A stretch of 64,000 nt of DNA from Rhynchospora pubera (GCA_028095005.1 CM051460.1:288502653-288566652); one strand, 5' to 3'. Shown: positions 23,454 through 34,860, counted from the stretch's first letter. Numbers and translations are program-made. The notes: generated by a model from the sequence alone, not told the origin.

Positions 23454-26375
23454 CTAAATTTCGGTCCGAAATTTTGGATTTCGGTCCGAAATTTTGGATT
23501 TCGGTCCGAAATTTTCGGTATCTGCTGAGTTGACCTCCTCTGGCAGGGCAATTTCGTCAGTTTCCTGATCGTTTTCAAACTCCTCCATGCTCTCCTGTAC
23601 TCCAATGGATTCCTGCACATCAGAAAGAAAATTTTGATACAGAATTAGTGCATTTTCATATTGGTCCTCAAGAGATTTTTCAACAATTGGCTCAGTTTCC
23701 TCAATCATGCAACAATGGTGGTTGTTGGCGCTAGGGTATTTCATGGCATGCTTGATGGAGAAGCGAAGCGTCTCTCCTCCCACTCTAACCAAGATCGTGC
23801 CTTCTCTGGCATCCATCATTACCCCTGCGGTACTCAAGAAGGGACGCCCCAAAATGATTGGAACCTCCCTGTCTTCTTCCATGTCCATCACCACAAAGTC
23901 GCCTGGAACAAGGAATTTGCCAACTTGCACTGGAATGTCTTTGATTTCACCCATGGGCAAACGCTTTGATGAATCAGCAAGCTGAATTGTGATATTTGTG
24001 GGCAACAATTCACCAAATCTTATCCTCTCAAAAACTGACTTGGGCATCAGGCTTACACTTGCCCCCATATCACACAGTGCTTGTTTGATGAATTCCTTTC
24101 CAATCAAACAAGGCAAAACAAACTTCCCTGGATCCCCTAGTTTAGGTGGCATTTTTCTTTTTAGGGCCTCACTGCTCATCCTTGTCAGAACTATCGCCTT
24201 CAATTCTTCCAGGGATCTCTTTCCAGTGCACAATTCTTTGAGAAATTTGGCATAAATGGGCACCCTAGTGAACACATCAGAGAAGGGGATGGTGATATGG
24301 ACCTCCTTTAGCATCTCCCAAAACCGCATGAACTGGATATCCTCTTTTTCTTTAGCCAACTTTCTAGGAAACGGCACAGGGGGCTGGTAAGAAGGCTCTG
24401 GTACTGCATTTACTCCCTTTTTCTTCTCTGGAGGGCCTCTTTCACCTTCTGGACCAGAAATTTCGGACCGAAAATTGTGAATTTCGGACCGAAATTCTGG
24501 CTCAATTGGGTGGTGTTGCTCTGCCTGCGCGCCGAACTGAGCTCCAGTTGTGTTGGTTGAGTCCAGGAGAGGTGGGGAAGGTAGGGCTTGTTCCAAACAT
24601 GGCCCTTTCGTCTCCTTGACCTCCCTGCCCTTGCTGTTTGGTGGCTCGTCTGCCTCAAATGGCATTGGCGGGTCCATGTATTGCGTGCCACTCCTCAATG
24701 TGTGCAAAGCTTTGCACTGGGCGTTAGGATTCACCTCTGTTTGGCTCGGTAGCTTCCCTTGCTGCCTCGAAAAGTGTGATTCCATCATTTGTTCCAACCT
24801 GTTCAAAGTTCCAGCGTTAGTTTTCAGTTCCTCAGTCAGCATTTGATTAAATTTACCCTGTTCATGCATAAAGCTTTGGACAACTTGTGGTACACCCTCT
24901 CTATTGTAAACAAATTTTCTTGGAAAAGGTTGGTCACGACCGTTGTTGTTAAATTGGGTATTTTTATACAAAGTTGGTTGGTTGGTGTTTTTGTACTGGT
25001 TCCTTGGCACAAAAGGCCTATCTTCATTGTTGTGATAATTAGGGTGATTCATGTCTGCCCAATTGGCTTGTTCTCGATCACTCAAAGAGTAACTGCGACT
25101 AAAGATATGTCCAGGAAAGTAAGAAGGTTCGCTGTTAAGCGAGTTGACTTGATGCCCATCGCCGCCTCCTCGCGCAAGTGGACAATCAATGGAATTATGC
25201 CCTTCTTCGCCGCATGCTCCACAAGTGTTGGAATTGAGGTGGGTGCCTTGAAGTGACTGATATGCCGCTAATTCTGCTTCAAGCTCGGCAATCCTCGAGT
25301 CTCTTGTTGTGATCTCATTCACTTGGTGCTTGCTAGACGGGCGGCGGTTGTTGGGAACCGGATACCACTCGTAATTCCTAGCACATTCATCAATTTTGTC
25401 ACGTGCCTGTGCTGCATCCAGTCGCTTAAATGTGCCACCTGAAAGAGAATCAAGGTTAATTTTAATGTTGTCATATAGACCACTGTGAAAAGCCTTAATT
25501 ACCATCCAATCTTGGATACCATGGTGTGGACAAGAGTTTTCTAAGTCCCTAAAACGTTCCCATGCATCTCTCATTGACTCATTGTCCTTTTGGTGAAAAT
25601 TATTGATTTCCTTCCTAATTGTGTCAGCCATGTCGGCAGAGAAATACCTATCAAGGAAGGCTTGTGCCATTTGGTCCCAACTCCTAATAGACCCTCTTTT
25701 TAAGGTTTTGTACCATTTGATGGCTCGGTCCTTAAGAGTAAACCTAAACAACAAAAGTCTAATGGCCTGTTGGGATACACCATTAATTTTAACCAAACGT
25801 GTGCAATCAAGAAAAGTTTGTAAATGAGCGTGTGGGTCCTCTTTGTCATCTCCGTAGAACGGATTCTGTTGCACAAGTGCCACATGGTTGGCGGTGATTA
25901 TCATATTGTTGGCTTCAATTCCTGGAATCACCACAGGACCACCCACGTGGCTGGCTTTTGGAGCTGCAATGTCCATGAGAGATCTGTTCTGCCCCCCTTG
26001 CTCCTCTCCATCTGAATTCCCATGAACACTTTCGTCATCCTGCTCCCATCGCCGCCTTTCATCTTCTAGTGCTCGCCTTTGAGTCTCAACATTGGCGCGA
26101 TCGGTTGCAAGTCTGGCCTCCCTTTGTTCGAGCTGAAGTCTCAGGTTCTCCAGCCTCTGGGCCTCTGCTTCGACGTTGACTGGGCCCTGATTGGCTGCCA
26201 TCTCGCCCGCTGTTTCAGTCACCACCTCAAAATTTCGGTCCGAAATTTGGAAATTTCGGTCCGAAATCTGTACTGTCTCGGATGTTGATTGAGCTACGGA
26301 GTGGGCCTGGCTCGAGGTTGCTTGGTCCGAGAGCTCTGGGTCTGAGTCAAGTCCCCTGGTGAAGTACTTGCGCAC
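23454..26375 (-). CDS. Retrotransposon gag-protease polyprotein
   Basis: An uninterrupted 973-residue frame. A coiled-coil-like segment (about 70-112) precedes the retrotransposon gag domain (about 165-335). A CCHC zinc knuckle follows at 385-398 (C-x2-C-x4-H-x4-C). The aspartic protease region carries DMGAS at 769-773 and ILGRPFL near 840. The usual plant motif is D[TSL]G, so methionine at the second position is mildly unusual. The given start is GTG at 26373-26375. The frame is open a little further upstream, and the first in-frame ATG is residue 59 (about 26201), so the true initiation site is uncertain. Palindrome pairs add 7-residue in-frame repeats near residues 37-50 and 628-640. The ORF ends with TAG formed inside the triple palindrome at 23458-23512. 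Confidence 0.9.
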   Translation of the reverse strand: MRKYFTRGLDSDPELSDQATSSQAHSVAQSTSETVQISDRNFQISDRNFEVVTETAGEMAANQGPVNVEAEAQRLENLRLQLEQREARLATDRANVETQRRALEDERRRWEQDDESVHGNSDGEEQGGQNRSLMDIAAPKASHVGGPVVIPGIEANNMIITANHVALVQQNPFYGDDKEDPHAHLQTFLDCTRLVKINGVSQQAIRLLLFRFTLKDRAIKWYKTLKRGSIRSWDQMAQAFLDRYFSADMADTIRKEINNFHQKDNESMRDAWERFRDLENSCPHHGIQDWMVIKAFHSGLYDNIKINLDSLSGGTFKRLDAAQARDKIDECARNYEWYPVPNNRRPSSKHQVNEITTRDSRIAELEAELAAYQSLQGTHLNSNTCGACGEEGHNSIDCPLARGGGDGHQVNSLNSEPSYFPGHIFSRSYSLSDREQANWADMNHPNYHNNEDRPFVPRNQYKNTNQPTLYKNTQFNNNGRDQPFPRKFVYNREGVPQVVQSFMHEQGKFNQMLTEELKTNAGTLNRLEQMMESHFSRQQGKLPSQTEVNPNAQCKALHTLRSGTQYMDPPMPFEADEPPNSKGREVKETKGPCLEQALPSPPLLDSTNTTGAQFGAQAEQHHPIEPEFRSEIHNFRSEISGPEGERGPPEKKKGVNAVPEPSYQPPVPFPRKLAKEKEDIQFMRFWEMLKEVHITIPFSDVFTRVPIYAKFLKELCTGKRSLEELKAIVLTRMSSEALKRKMPPKLGDPGKFVLPCLIGKEFIKQALCDMGASVSLMPKSVFERIRFGELLPTNITIQLADSSKRLPMGEIKDIPVQVGKFLVPGDFVVMDMEEDREVPIILGRPFLSTAGVMMDAREGTILVRVGGETLRFSIKHAMKYPSANNHHCCMIEETEPIVEKSLEDQYENALILYQNFLSDVQESIGVQESMEEFENDQETDEIALPEEVNSADTENFGPKSKISDRNPKFRTEI
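23458..23512. repeat. Triple palindrome P7 at the gag-protease/pol boundary
   Basis: Three copies of ATTTCGGTCCGAAAT start at 23458, 23478 and 23498. The period is 20, which is not a multiple of three, so the three units are read in three frames. The upstream ORF stops at the leftmost unit. Confidence 0.97.
24460..24495. repeat. Palindrome pair P8 (inside gag-protease)
   Basis: Copies start at 24460 (last base changed) and 24481, period 21, in frame. They are read as repeated FRSEI in the linker before the protease. Confidence 0.93.
26232..26267. repeat. Palindrome pair P9 (start of gag)
   Basis: Copies start at 26232 and 26253, period 21, in frame. They are read as repeated ISDRNF near the gag N-terminus. 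Confidence 0.95.
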
Positions 26376-26515
26376 AATTGGGGGCTTTGACTTGCCTTTC
26401 TTTGGTTTCCCGACCAGTTCTCAACCTGAAAGTAAGAAGAATAACAACGAAAAGATTAAATAAAAAGAAAAATCTAGTCTCTTAATACTAAAATAAGTAC
26501 TCGATATCAATACCG

Positions 26516-26533
26516 TCCCCGGCAACGGCGCCA
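26516..26533 (-). promoter_or_regulatory. Primer-binding site complementary to tRNA-Asp
   Basis: On the minus strand TGGCGCCGTTGCCGGGGA follows the end of the 5' LTR after a 3-bp gap. This is the complement of the 3' end of plant tRNA-Asp and the usual PBS of Athila-group elements. It fixes the LTR boundary and the element's orientation. Confidence 0.92.
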
Positions 26534-26874
26534 ATTTGATAAGGGATTTAAAACCTAGGTCAAATGAATTTATAACCTTGTTCTACCTTACTAATCGTTC
26601 TGGTAAAGCTAAGGGTCGAACCCAAAGGACGGTAATAATGAGTACCGGACTTAGTTTTTCTTAAAAGCTAGACAAATAAAAATTGTGAGGATTTAATTTA
26701 AAGGAAACAACTAAATAACAATTGAAAACTAATAAAATAATTATAAAATATTTTGGGTTGATTTTTCTGTTTTAAAATGTCCAAATGAATGCAAGAGATG
26801 TCCTAGGGGTTTAGTGTTCAAGTAATTTGGCTCTAAAGCACCTAAGTCTTCGATTAAGGTCTAGACAGAGGCAA

Positions 26875-26910
26875 ATTTCGGTCCGAAATATAAGGATTTC
26901 GGTCCGAAAT
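26875..26910. repeat. Palindrome pair P1' (5' LTR copy)
   Basis: The counterpart of P1: copies of ATTTCGGTCCGAAAT start at 26875 and 26896. Confidence 0.95.
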
Positions 26911-27801
26911 TCTTAGTACTTTGGACTGAAATTACTTTAGAATGAATATTTCAACTTGATATCTCTAGACGATGTTATGTAAAGGGTACTTAACACCCAG
27001 ACCTAAGTTATAATCTCAGTTTTCACGATTTCGATTTTAACTTGGTTTGGAACTTGGTTTTCGCCTCGTAAACAATCAACGTGTACTTTCGTCCTAAGCT
27101 GATTGTTTAAGTGAGTTAAGTCAGGGTTCTAGAAATATTTAAGGTCCTGTCAGATCAATAAAAGATGCACCTATCAGTCGCATCTAACCTCCTCTTTCGA
27201 GCGTTGGTTTATTTCATGTACTTAACAATTCAATTAATTGATTTTGACTAATGTCCTAACGGTGCTGCAGACATCAATAGGTAGACAATAAAACAATTAA
27301 TCAAACTAACTAAGCAAGAGATCAATCTCAACAAAACTCATCACATAACATAGCATAAATGATCAAGTCATAATATTTCACCAAATTTATCTACTAACTA
27401 TCCCTAGAACATCATAATAAAGTCTAGCCTAACATGTTTATAACTAAAACAATAAATATCATGTAAATAAGTACGATACAAGCCATGAAACAACGAAGCA
27501 TAAGCATAAAAGAGTAAATCGAAATATCCGATGCGAATATCGTTGTCCCAGGGCTAAGGAATCGATGAGAGAGACTCTGGACGTGCTGCCGCCTTGTCCA
27601 ATTTCTGACCTAATCCCCAATCCCGTGAAAAGAGCCAAGAACACAAGTGCAAATTATGGAAAATATTCTAGAGCCGATAATCGATGATTTCTGGTCAAGA
27701 AAAACGCATATAAATACCCTAGCAAAATCCCAGAGGCGGCCAGGGCAAGAGAGAAGTTTCCTTCCTTTCGAGTTGCCATAAGAAAACTTTCCATACATGG
27801 A

Positions 27802-27837
27802 ATTTCGGACCGAAATTTCAGAATTTCGGACCGAAAT
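27802..27837. repeat. Palindrome pair P2' (5' LTR copy)
   Basis: The counterpart of P2: copies of ATTTCGGACCGAAAT start at 27802 and 27823. Confidence 0.95.
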
Positions 27838-28157
27838 TCTGCTGGTCTGGGCTGAAAGGTGGAGTCTGAGCATTCATGTGAGATCCAGGCTTGGCATGGT
27901 GCTTTGTAGGCCTTCTCTAGTCCATTTCATGCGTCTGTGGGCCAGGAATGAGACGTCTGGCAGTGACCTAAGCTCCAATTCGTCTTGTTTGCGTGTCTAG
28001 TCTTCAATCTTCACGAGAATTCTACAAAAGAACAAAGAAGCGGCGGCAGTACCAAATATCCTGAAAATCACAGTTAATTATGAGACAATTTATATTGGTT
28101 TGAGTGTTATTTTGGTGCTAAGTATGGTCAAAATACGTATATAAAAATGAGATATCA

Positions 28158-29189
28158 GTGGGCCATTTTACCATTATACCGTTTCGTTTAACCGAAATGG
28201 AACGGTTTGTGGCATAAAAAACTATATTGTTTTTTAAGTGACACGGTTTATGGCACAGTTGGTTATACCGTTTCAACCATTTCAACCTCATTTCAAACCG
28301 TTTTATATGTAATATATGGTTGATGGCACAAAAAATTGTTTCGCTTAATAAATGAAACGGTAAGTGGCATGCCGATATTGTACCGTTTAATAAGTGGCAC
28401 GGTAACAGTTCGATGCCATTCCGTGCCACTTACCACATTTTGACAGCCCTAATTCCACTCCAATAAACTTTCCAGACTATTATTAATGATGGTTGCAGAT
28501 TCGCTTTTCATAGATAGGGTCTTTAGATAGGAATAATTTTTTCCTTTCTTTTTTTTTCCTTCTACTTTTAATTTTGCTTTGATTAGCTTCTTGCAAATAT
28601 TTGTACTTTTAGACATTATTTTAATACAAAAGACAGGGGCTTGACCATTGTTTTTCTTCAAAAAAAAAAAAAAATCCCAAGATCGCTCCTTGGCCTAAGT
28701 TTTCTTGAATTTGTATTTAGGTTGATCTGTGCCGTTTGTGCAGTAAAATAATGAACAAATTGTGCACAAATTAATTTGCTTTTGAGTACACAGCACAAAT
28801 TTGACCTAATTTATTGGCAAACAAATTATGCTCTCAAGTCAAGTATTTACTTCTGGTAGTTGTTAATTTTTGTTGATTAATTAGCTTTTATATTTGTAAA
28901 TTGGAACCATTTGAGCATTTCAGGCCTGTGGGAATGATGGCAATGATAATAGAGAGAAACGACGTTCTTCAAATAAAGATAATGGTCAATGGAGAAACGA
29001 CGATTGCTGAGAATTTACATGACCAAATATATTTTACTATTTTTGTTTTCCTCCAATAGTATTGTAAATGCAACTCAATCCTTACATTAGGCAAATATGT
29101 CGCTTCCACGAATCATACAATTTAAAGACATATAATTTATTTCACACGGCGGTATCAAATATATATGTTGCTCTTCAACTTCATAAAAA
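28158..29189. other. Half MITE and 3' flank of the ProT-like gene (right copy)
   Basis: 28158-28451 is the right half of the hAT MITE, ending TTGACAGCCCTA and followed by ATTCCACT. The rest is the downstream region of the transporter gene. No other gene is seen. Confidence 0.75.
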
Positions 29190-32100
29190 TTATGTGTCCG
29201 CAAAAAAATGGTACATCTTTGTATTGCTTATGATTAATCGAACTGCAGCAGCAGTGGTGATGATACTCATAAGAGAGGAGAAAACTATGATTGCCATGTG
29301 CCATAGTTTCTGTTCCGTTCTAGCAGCATTTCCTTTGATCTGCACATGTTAGCAAGAAAATTATTCTTTTCTTTACGAACTTCCCAATCATGGAACAAAT
29401 AATAAATAATAAATAATAAACATACCAAAACATCACATACCTTAAGAAAAATCATGCTTGGGAAGACAAATGTTAGAGGAAAAAGTGTGAACGATCCGAA
29501 GAGGTTAACAAAATCTCCCATAAAGGGAAACAACGCTGTGACAAGTATGTTAAGTCCAAAGAATATTGATCTCACAAAGAAGCGGCATATCAAGTTGTAT
29601 TTGGAGAACATGCCTTCATTCAATCTCTGAAACTTGGTATCCAGAGCCTCATGTATGGGTGCAACGAACATCTAATGGAATTGACAAAGCTCATGAAAAG
29701 AGATAAAATGAAGTTCCATTTCTTTTCTTCTTGTCCCGAGAAACCTCAACTTTTTTTTTTTTTTTTGATAGTTCAGCTTAATGGTTGTTTTAGAATTTAA
29801 ATTTAACTAGCAACAGGGTCAAAAACCATTACAAATGTTGGACGTCTTACTTTTTTACCATATTTATGATAAAAAAAATTAGTTAGATAACATATAAATC
29901 GTGACTTACATGTTGAGACATGATACTCTGTAGAAAAGCAGTAGAATTGATGAGAACTTTTGCCCATGTAGGCCCACTAAGCTCTTCGGGCAGATACTCA
30001 GAGACAGAGGCACCGTATGCCCAATAACCCGCTACGCTGATGCCGTAATAGATTGCTAGGCCTATTGTGTACTGCATCACAAGTGCTTTCCTCATGTTGG
30101 CAGCCACAGGTTTGCGCACAGTGGACTGCAAATTTATAAGTTGTTTTAAGTACTCCCCCCAGGTACATTAGTACATAGCTCAGAATTGAACTAACAATTA
30201 CCGTATGAACTGCCATTCTATCAGTTAAAATTAACATTTAGTTTTGCCTCGTAGTTCCGTTATGTTTCAATTCTCGGTGATCTCTGATATTCGTTTTTGG
30301 GGTGTTTCAATTTTAAATTACTGCTTTCCCATTTCTATTTTCTGCAATCAGGTATATAACTAAATCATCAATATTGATTTCATAAGATATATACAAATTC
30401 ACTAAGAAACAAACACCATAACAAAAAGTTGCAGATTTGCAGCCTGCTTACTTGAATCTCTGGTAAAATGCCTGATGTATTGCAAACAAGAATGGCTGCC
30501 ATAGCGCCAAAGGCATTTAATGCTTTCTCTGCTTTATTTCCCGCAATGTTGTAATCCTTGGCCTTATTTGTATTGCCTTCTTGAACAAAAGAACATAATG
30601 TCAAATATGTGCTTCCAATGCCTCAACTCATATATATCGAGTAGGTTTTGGTACAAATGGGGCAATACTACTTGACTGTAACTAATATAGACAAAAATAC
30701 CATCTTTGATAAACACACAGATCTTCCATAATGAAAAATTAGTTATTCATATAGAACTTAGTTAAGCCTTAAAAGGCCCGTACCATCTTTAATGACGATA
30801 GCCAGTATGGCTGCATCATAAATAACAGTGAGAATAGCTGAAGAAATTAGCCAATTTCTCATGGAAGATATTGTTGGAACAAAATATGCGAAGACCAAGT
30901 AGACAACACCAGTTGCAACAATGTAAACTTGTAGCCTCATTGGAGAATCACTGAACTCTGAGTTGATTTCCTTCATTGATGGAAAAAGCTAGCTCATGTA
31001 TCATTAACTGCTCGAGATTGGCTTGTGTTGCCAAATGTCAATTAAAAGTTTATAAAAGAACATCTTCTTAAGTATTACGGTTCTTATCGGCATGTATATA
31101 CATATTTTTTAATGAGATATTAATCAAGTACTCTTGAAATTTTGGCTACATACCTTAAGAGCCCTCCCTCCCAAAAGGATAAATCCCATACTACCAAGAA
31201 GTAGGGTCGCAAATTGCAAAAACCATGTAACATAGTACATCCTTTTTCCTACAAAAATGTGAATGAAAATTACTTAGGCACCTGAAAAAAATAGAATAGC
31301 CAATTCTGTGAAGAATTCACAGATTCACATCCTCTTTTTTATTATTTGTAAATAAAAACTATCACACAAAGCTAGCGTAGCAGTAGTTAAGTTGCATGTC
31401 GTGTGTTCCAGTGAGATCAGTGATCACAGACTCTTCGAAGTCATCAAAAAAATTTCTCAAACATTACCAAAGGATCATGACTTTTTCTCATAAAAATTCA
31501 TAACAAGGATCTCGATTTACCAGCTTGAAGATATCAAATTGTCATGGTAATTTACATAAAAAAAAAAGTTCTGAAATTTCGAAAAAACTAAAAGTGTCAA
31601 TTCAAATTTATAAGAGGATTGACACGACTTTAAATTAATGTCAACTTATTCAAACTTGCATTGAGGCATGGATGAAATAAAACTAAAGACCTGCCAATGA
31701 ATAGCACCTTAAAGGCTTAAACCAATGAACGTGTTTCACAATCATTGGAGACAACCTTTGGCTTCAGAATTAATTGGCTGTCACTCTCAATTCTTGAAAA
31801 AGAGTGTTGGAGATAATAGAGATAATTTATATATGCTTATCCAACATATCCGTAGCTGACTGAGTGCAGCGCACCACCACCTTTTTTTTTTTTTTTTTTT
31901 TGACAGAAGCACAACCACTTGTTGGTTTGCTACTTTGGTCATGTTTTAGTCATCGACAAATTTCACATGTTTATAAATATCAAATTATTTATCTGTTTTA
32001 TCGACAGGAAAGAGTGATGTATATCCGCTGAATAAAGGAGAGGACTAGATATCTAGACATATTAATGGTGATTCTGACTTGTTAAGTGGACTGCAACATT

Positions 32101-34860
32101 GGATTCCAAGTAATTTTAACAACCCGTAAGTGGACTGCAACATATATTGGATTCCAGATAGTTTCAGCTACTCGTTTAATTAATTTCCATAAGATGTGTT
32201 CCACAGAAAAATGGGATGATCCCTTTACCGATTTTTATTGTTGTAATATTTATCTCATATAGCTTGATTCTTTCAAAGCAAAACTATATGTCAAATTTCC
32301 ACAACAAAAAAAAAAATACAGAGAGAAGTACAATGAAAACTAAAAGGGGCAAAAACCTCAAATTAAAATGTTTGTTGAACAAAATTAATGATGATAATTG
32401 ATGAAAAAATATGCCACAATGTTTTCAACTTTTCATTCACCGAAATTAAATGAAACTCCGATTGAAAGTCTAAATGAAATTAACCGAATCTTTTGTTATA
32501 ATAAAAATATCTGTATATTTGGTAGTTTCGAATTCGGATTTCACCTCCCTTGTAATAAATTAGCAAAGCATCTAGTTCAATTGACCCTTCAAAAAGCATC
32601 ATTTTGTTTTTAAACCTTTCTTTCGTTTTACCTCACTACGTACAACGCATCTAGTTCGTTTTATTTTTGCATGCAGCGTTATTTTTAAACCTTTCTTCAT
32701 TTGGATATAATAATTGATTATATATTCTATTGTACGTGCATGGTCACTATATTTCGGATGACAACTTTCAGTACTGTGAGTCCATTTAGTTATATTTTTT
32801 CTCTTTTATCTAATGGACTCGTGTTTTTGGTTCGGGTTACAAATTAATTTCAAGTTAGATAAGGATAAAAAATACATACACATGATCTTTTCGAATGCAC
32901 TAAAAAGAATTAGCAAAAAGAATGCCATTTTTTTAGGAGATTACGTTACTTAAAAGTAGGAGATTAAGTTGTTAATCTAATCTGATTACATTAGTGTTCT
33001 AGAAACGTGTGTCATACGATGTCTTGCGTTTTTTTTTTTACCAGGTCGTATCTTCCTTAGATTTGTCGTGTCATGCATGATGTGTCCAAACACATTTTAT
33101 TTTTTAACTTGAAGCATTGATTGTTTTCAAAGTTTTAAAATTATGTTAAGAATATATATCTAAGGAATATGCATAAATTTTACAAATCATACTTTAAAGT
33201 GTAATGTTTGATCCTCGTCAGAGCAATTATTTCTTCGTTCATTCTTTTTCTTGGCTCAATAAAAAAAAAAATTGGAGTATATGCATGACAAAAAGAGGGA
33301 CACATTATTTCATAACTAAAATCTCACATACATATGCGGTGGTGTGTCTCGACAATTCACGTATCGTGTCATGTCATGGAGTGTCTATTCGAAAGTGGAT
33401 ACGACACATCTAAGGACATGATCTGGACATGCCTCAAACATTTCCATTCCGTGTTGTATCCGTGTCTCATGCCGTGAAGTGTTGCCCTCATGTGTAGTGT
33501 CTGTGTTTGATCATGGAATGTTTTTTAAAATACTACGCGTGTGTTTTGTGTTTGTATGCAAAGTAAAAAAAAAATAAAATAAATCAGTAGAATAACACCG
33601 GGGCTCTTACAAGTGAAAAATAATACGCTGGATCAGAAAATATGCCTGCATATATATATGCAAAATAGTAACATACTAGCTATATATATCAATTTGATCA
33701 AAATTGATTTTAGTCGTGTGTGAAAATCAATCTGAGCACAAGTTTATACTTAAATGAAGCTCCAATGAATGCAGCACAAATATCCATTAATTATTGATGG
33801 ACCACCATGATTAAATGTTTCCACTCTACTATTCCTATCAGCGTGTTTTCATAATATTCCATTCTTTCCTCTATCATCCTTTAGCGCCTATCATTGGTAG
33901 GTTTCCACTGATGCAGATGTGTAGCGTGCAACAATGTACAAAGATTTGGTGGTATTAAAAATTAATTATTTACATACCAAAGAGATATCCCATGAGGTCC
34001 CTGTATCTGATGAACCGGCGGTCACCAATGACATGGAATCCTGCCAAGAGCCAATTGGCATAAGCTGCAAAAGCAGCAACGATGATGAGGCATGTGAGAC
34101 CCCAATACCAGCCCAAAGGGGCTAACATCAGGTTTGAGAAACTCAGCACATATGCGCAGTTGAATGATGTTACCAGCAACAGCCCGACTTGTTGCCATGA
34201 ATCTGTCAAGCAAAGGAGCATCCTTATATTTAATTAAATGTAAAATTAGTTAATGGTGTTATATGCTTTTGATATGTGCATCTTTCTGATTTCTTCTTCT
34301 TAAAGGAGATGAATCCTTGGTAGAAATTTGTTTAAGGATGATAAGAAAACAGTGATTCATTTAATAAAAAAAAGAAGAGTAATGATTCATAAGATTATCC
34401 AAAAATCAAGAGAGAGCAAACAAATTCGAACTATTTGCAAGGTATGAAGACTTGCTGACTGTAAAATGAAATGAGCAGAGGGAAAAGAAGTATTTGGTTG
34501 TCTATAAACAGTATTATTATTATTATGATGTTGCCTATAGAGTGGAATCCTTACTCAAAAACAGTATTTGTTGTGTATAAATTGGATGTTACTCAATAAT
34601 ATAATTATTGTTGTCAATAAAATCGAATTATTACTCAGCAGTCTGAAAACTGATATAACTGAGTGAAATAATTTCTTAATTGTTCAACAAAATTAAATGC
34701 AAGGGGGCCAAGTTCATTGGAAAACAAGCAACCAGAAACATTACAGTGTGAACAATTAAATGTTACCTTTGTCAACAATATGAGCTGATGCAGCAGAGCT
34801 ATACTCATTCTGCTTTTGCATATGAACTGATCTACCGCCTTCTAAACTAGGTACCTCCAT
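29190..34860 (-). CDS. Amino acid/proline transporter, ProT-like (AAAP family)
   Basis: Eight exons in transcript order: 34860-34767, 34202-33978, 31248-31154, 30970-30784, 30579-30452, 30125-29910, 29671-29441, 29339-29190. All have GT..AG borders and compatible phases, giving about 441 residues, the usual ProT length. Motifs resembling Arabidopsis ProT proteins include SWQQVGLLLVTSFNCAYVL, RYRDLMGYLFG, LPEIQ followed by TVRKPV, YWAYG, LDTKF, and a C-terminal YHFFADT like the ProT ending YHLFADM. It should have about 10-11 membrane spans and act as a plasma-membrane proton symporter of proline, betaine or GABA; the substrate is inferred. Exon 2 uses the acceptor TTGACAG at 34203-34209; an earlier AG would bring a stop. 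Intron 2 is 2.7 kb. A retrotransposon lies about 1 kb beyond the stop, and exons 6-8 are duplicated at 16280-17214. Confidence 0.9.
31249..33977. other. ProT intron 2, large AT-rich intron
   Basis: No coding exon is needed between the flanking exons, whose phases match. It contains poly-T (31880-31902), a TTGGATTCCA-type direct repeat (32090-32160) and a degenerate GTGTC-rich repeat at about 33340-33530. No intact transposon was recognised. Confidence 0.5.

Larger units (their letters stand above)
17237..28157 (-). mobile_element. Athila-type Ty3/gypsy retrotransposon lacking its 3' LTR at this end
   Basis: On the minus strand the order is 5' LTR (26537-28157), tRNA-Asp primer-binding site, gag-protease ORF, RT/RNase H/integrase ORF, long non-coding spacer, third ORF, and a 3' untranslated stretch. 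The order protease-RT-RNase H-integrase and the integrase DDE motif place it in Ty3/gypsy; the PBS and the third ORF place it in the Athila group. The 3' end stops at 17237 against ProT intron sequence, with no 3' LTR and no clear polypurine tract. Palindromic repeats run through the whole element. Confidence 0.88.
26537..28157 (-). mobile_element. 5' LTR of the Athila-like element
   Basis: The 1621-bp LTR has TGATA/TATCA ends. On the right it is followed by the target duplication GTGGG (28158-28162) and the right half of the hAT MITE; on the left it is followed by the PBS. It differs from the solo LTR at 13627-15247 by only a few bases (for example G/A at 14034 versus 26944, C/T at 14609 and 14633). 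Confidence 0.92.

Noticed and set aside
13965..27837. CRISPR-like array from the regularly spaced palindromes
   Set aside because: The units occur two or three at a time with 5-6 bp between them, in a plant retrotransposon; there are no spacers.
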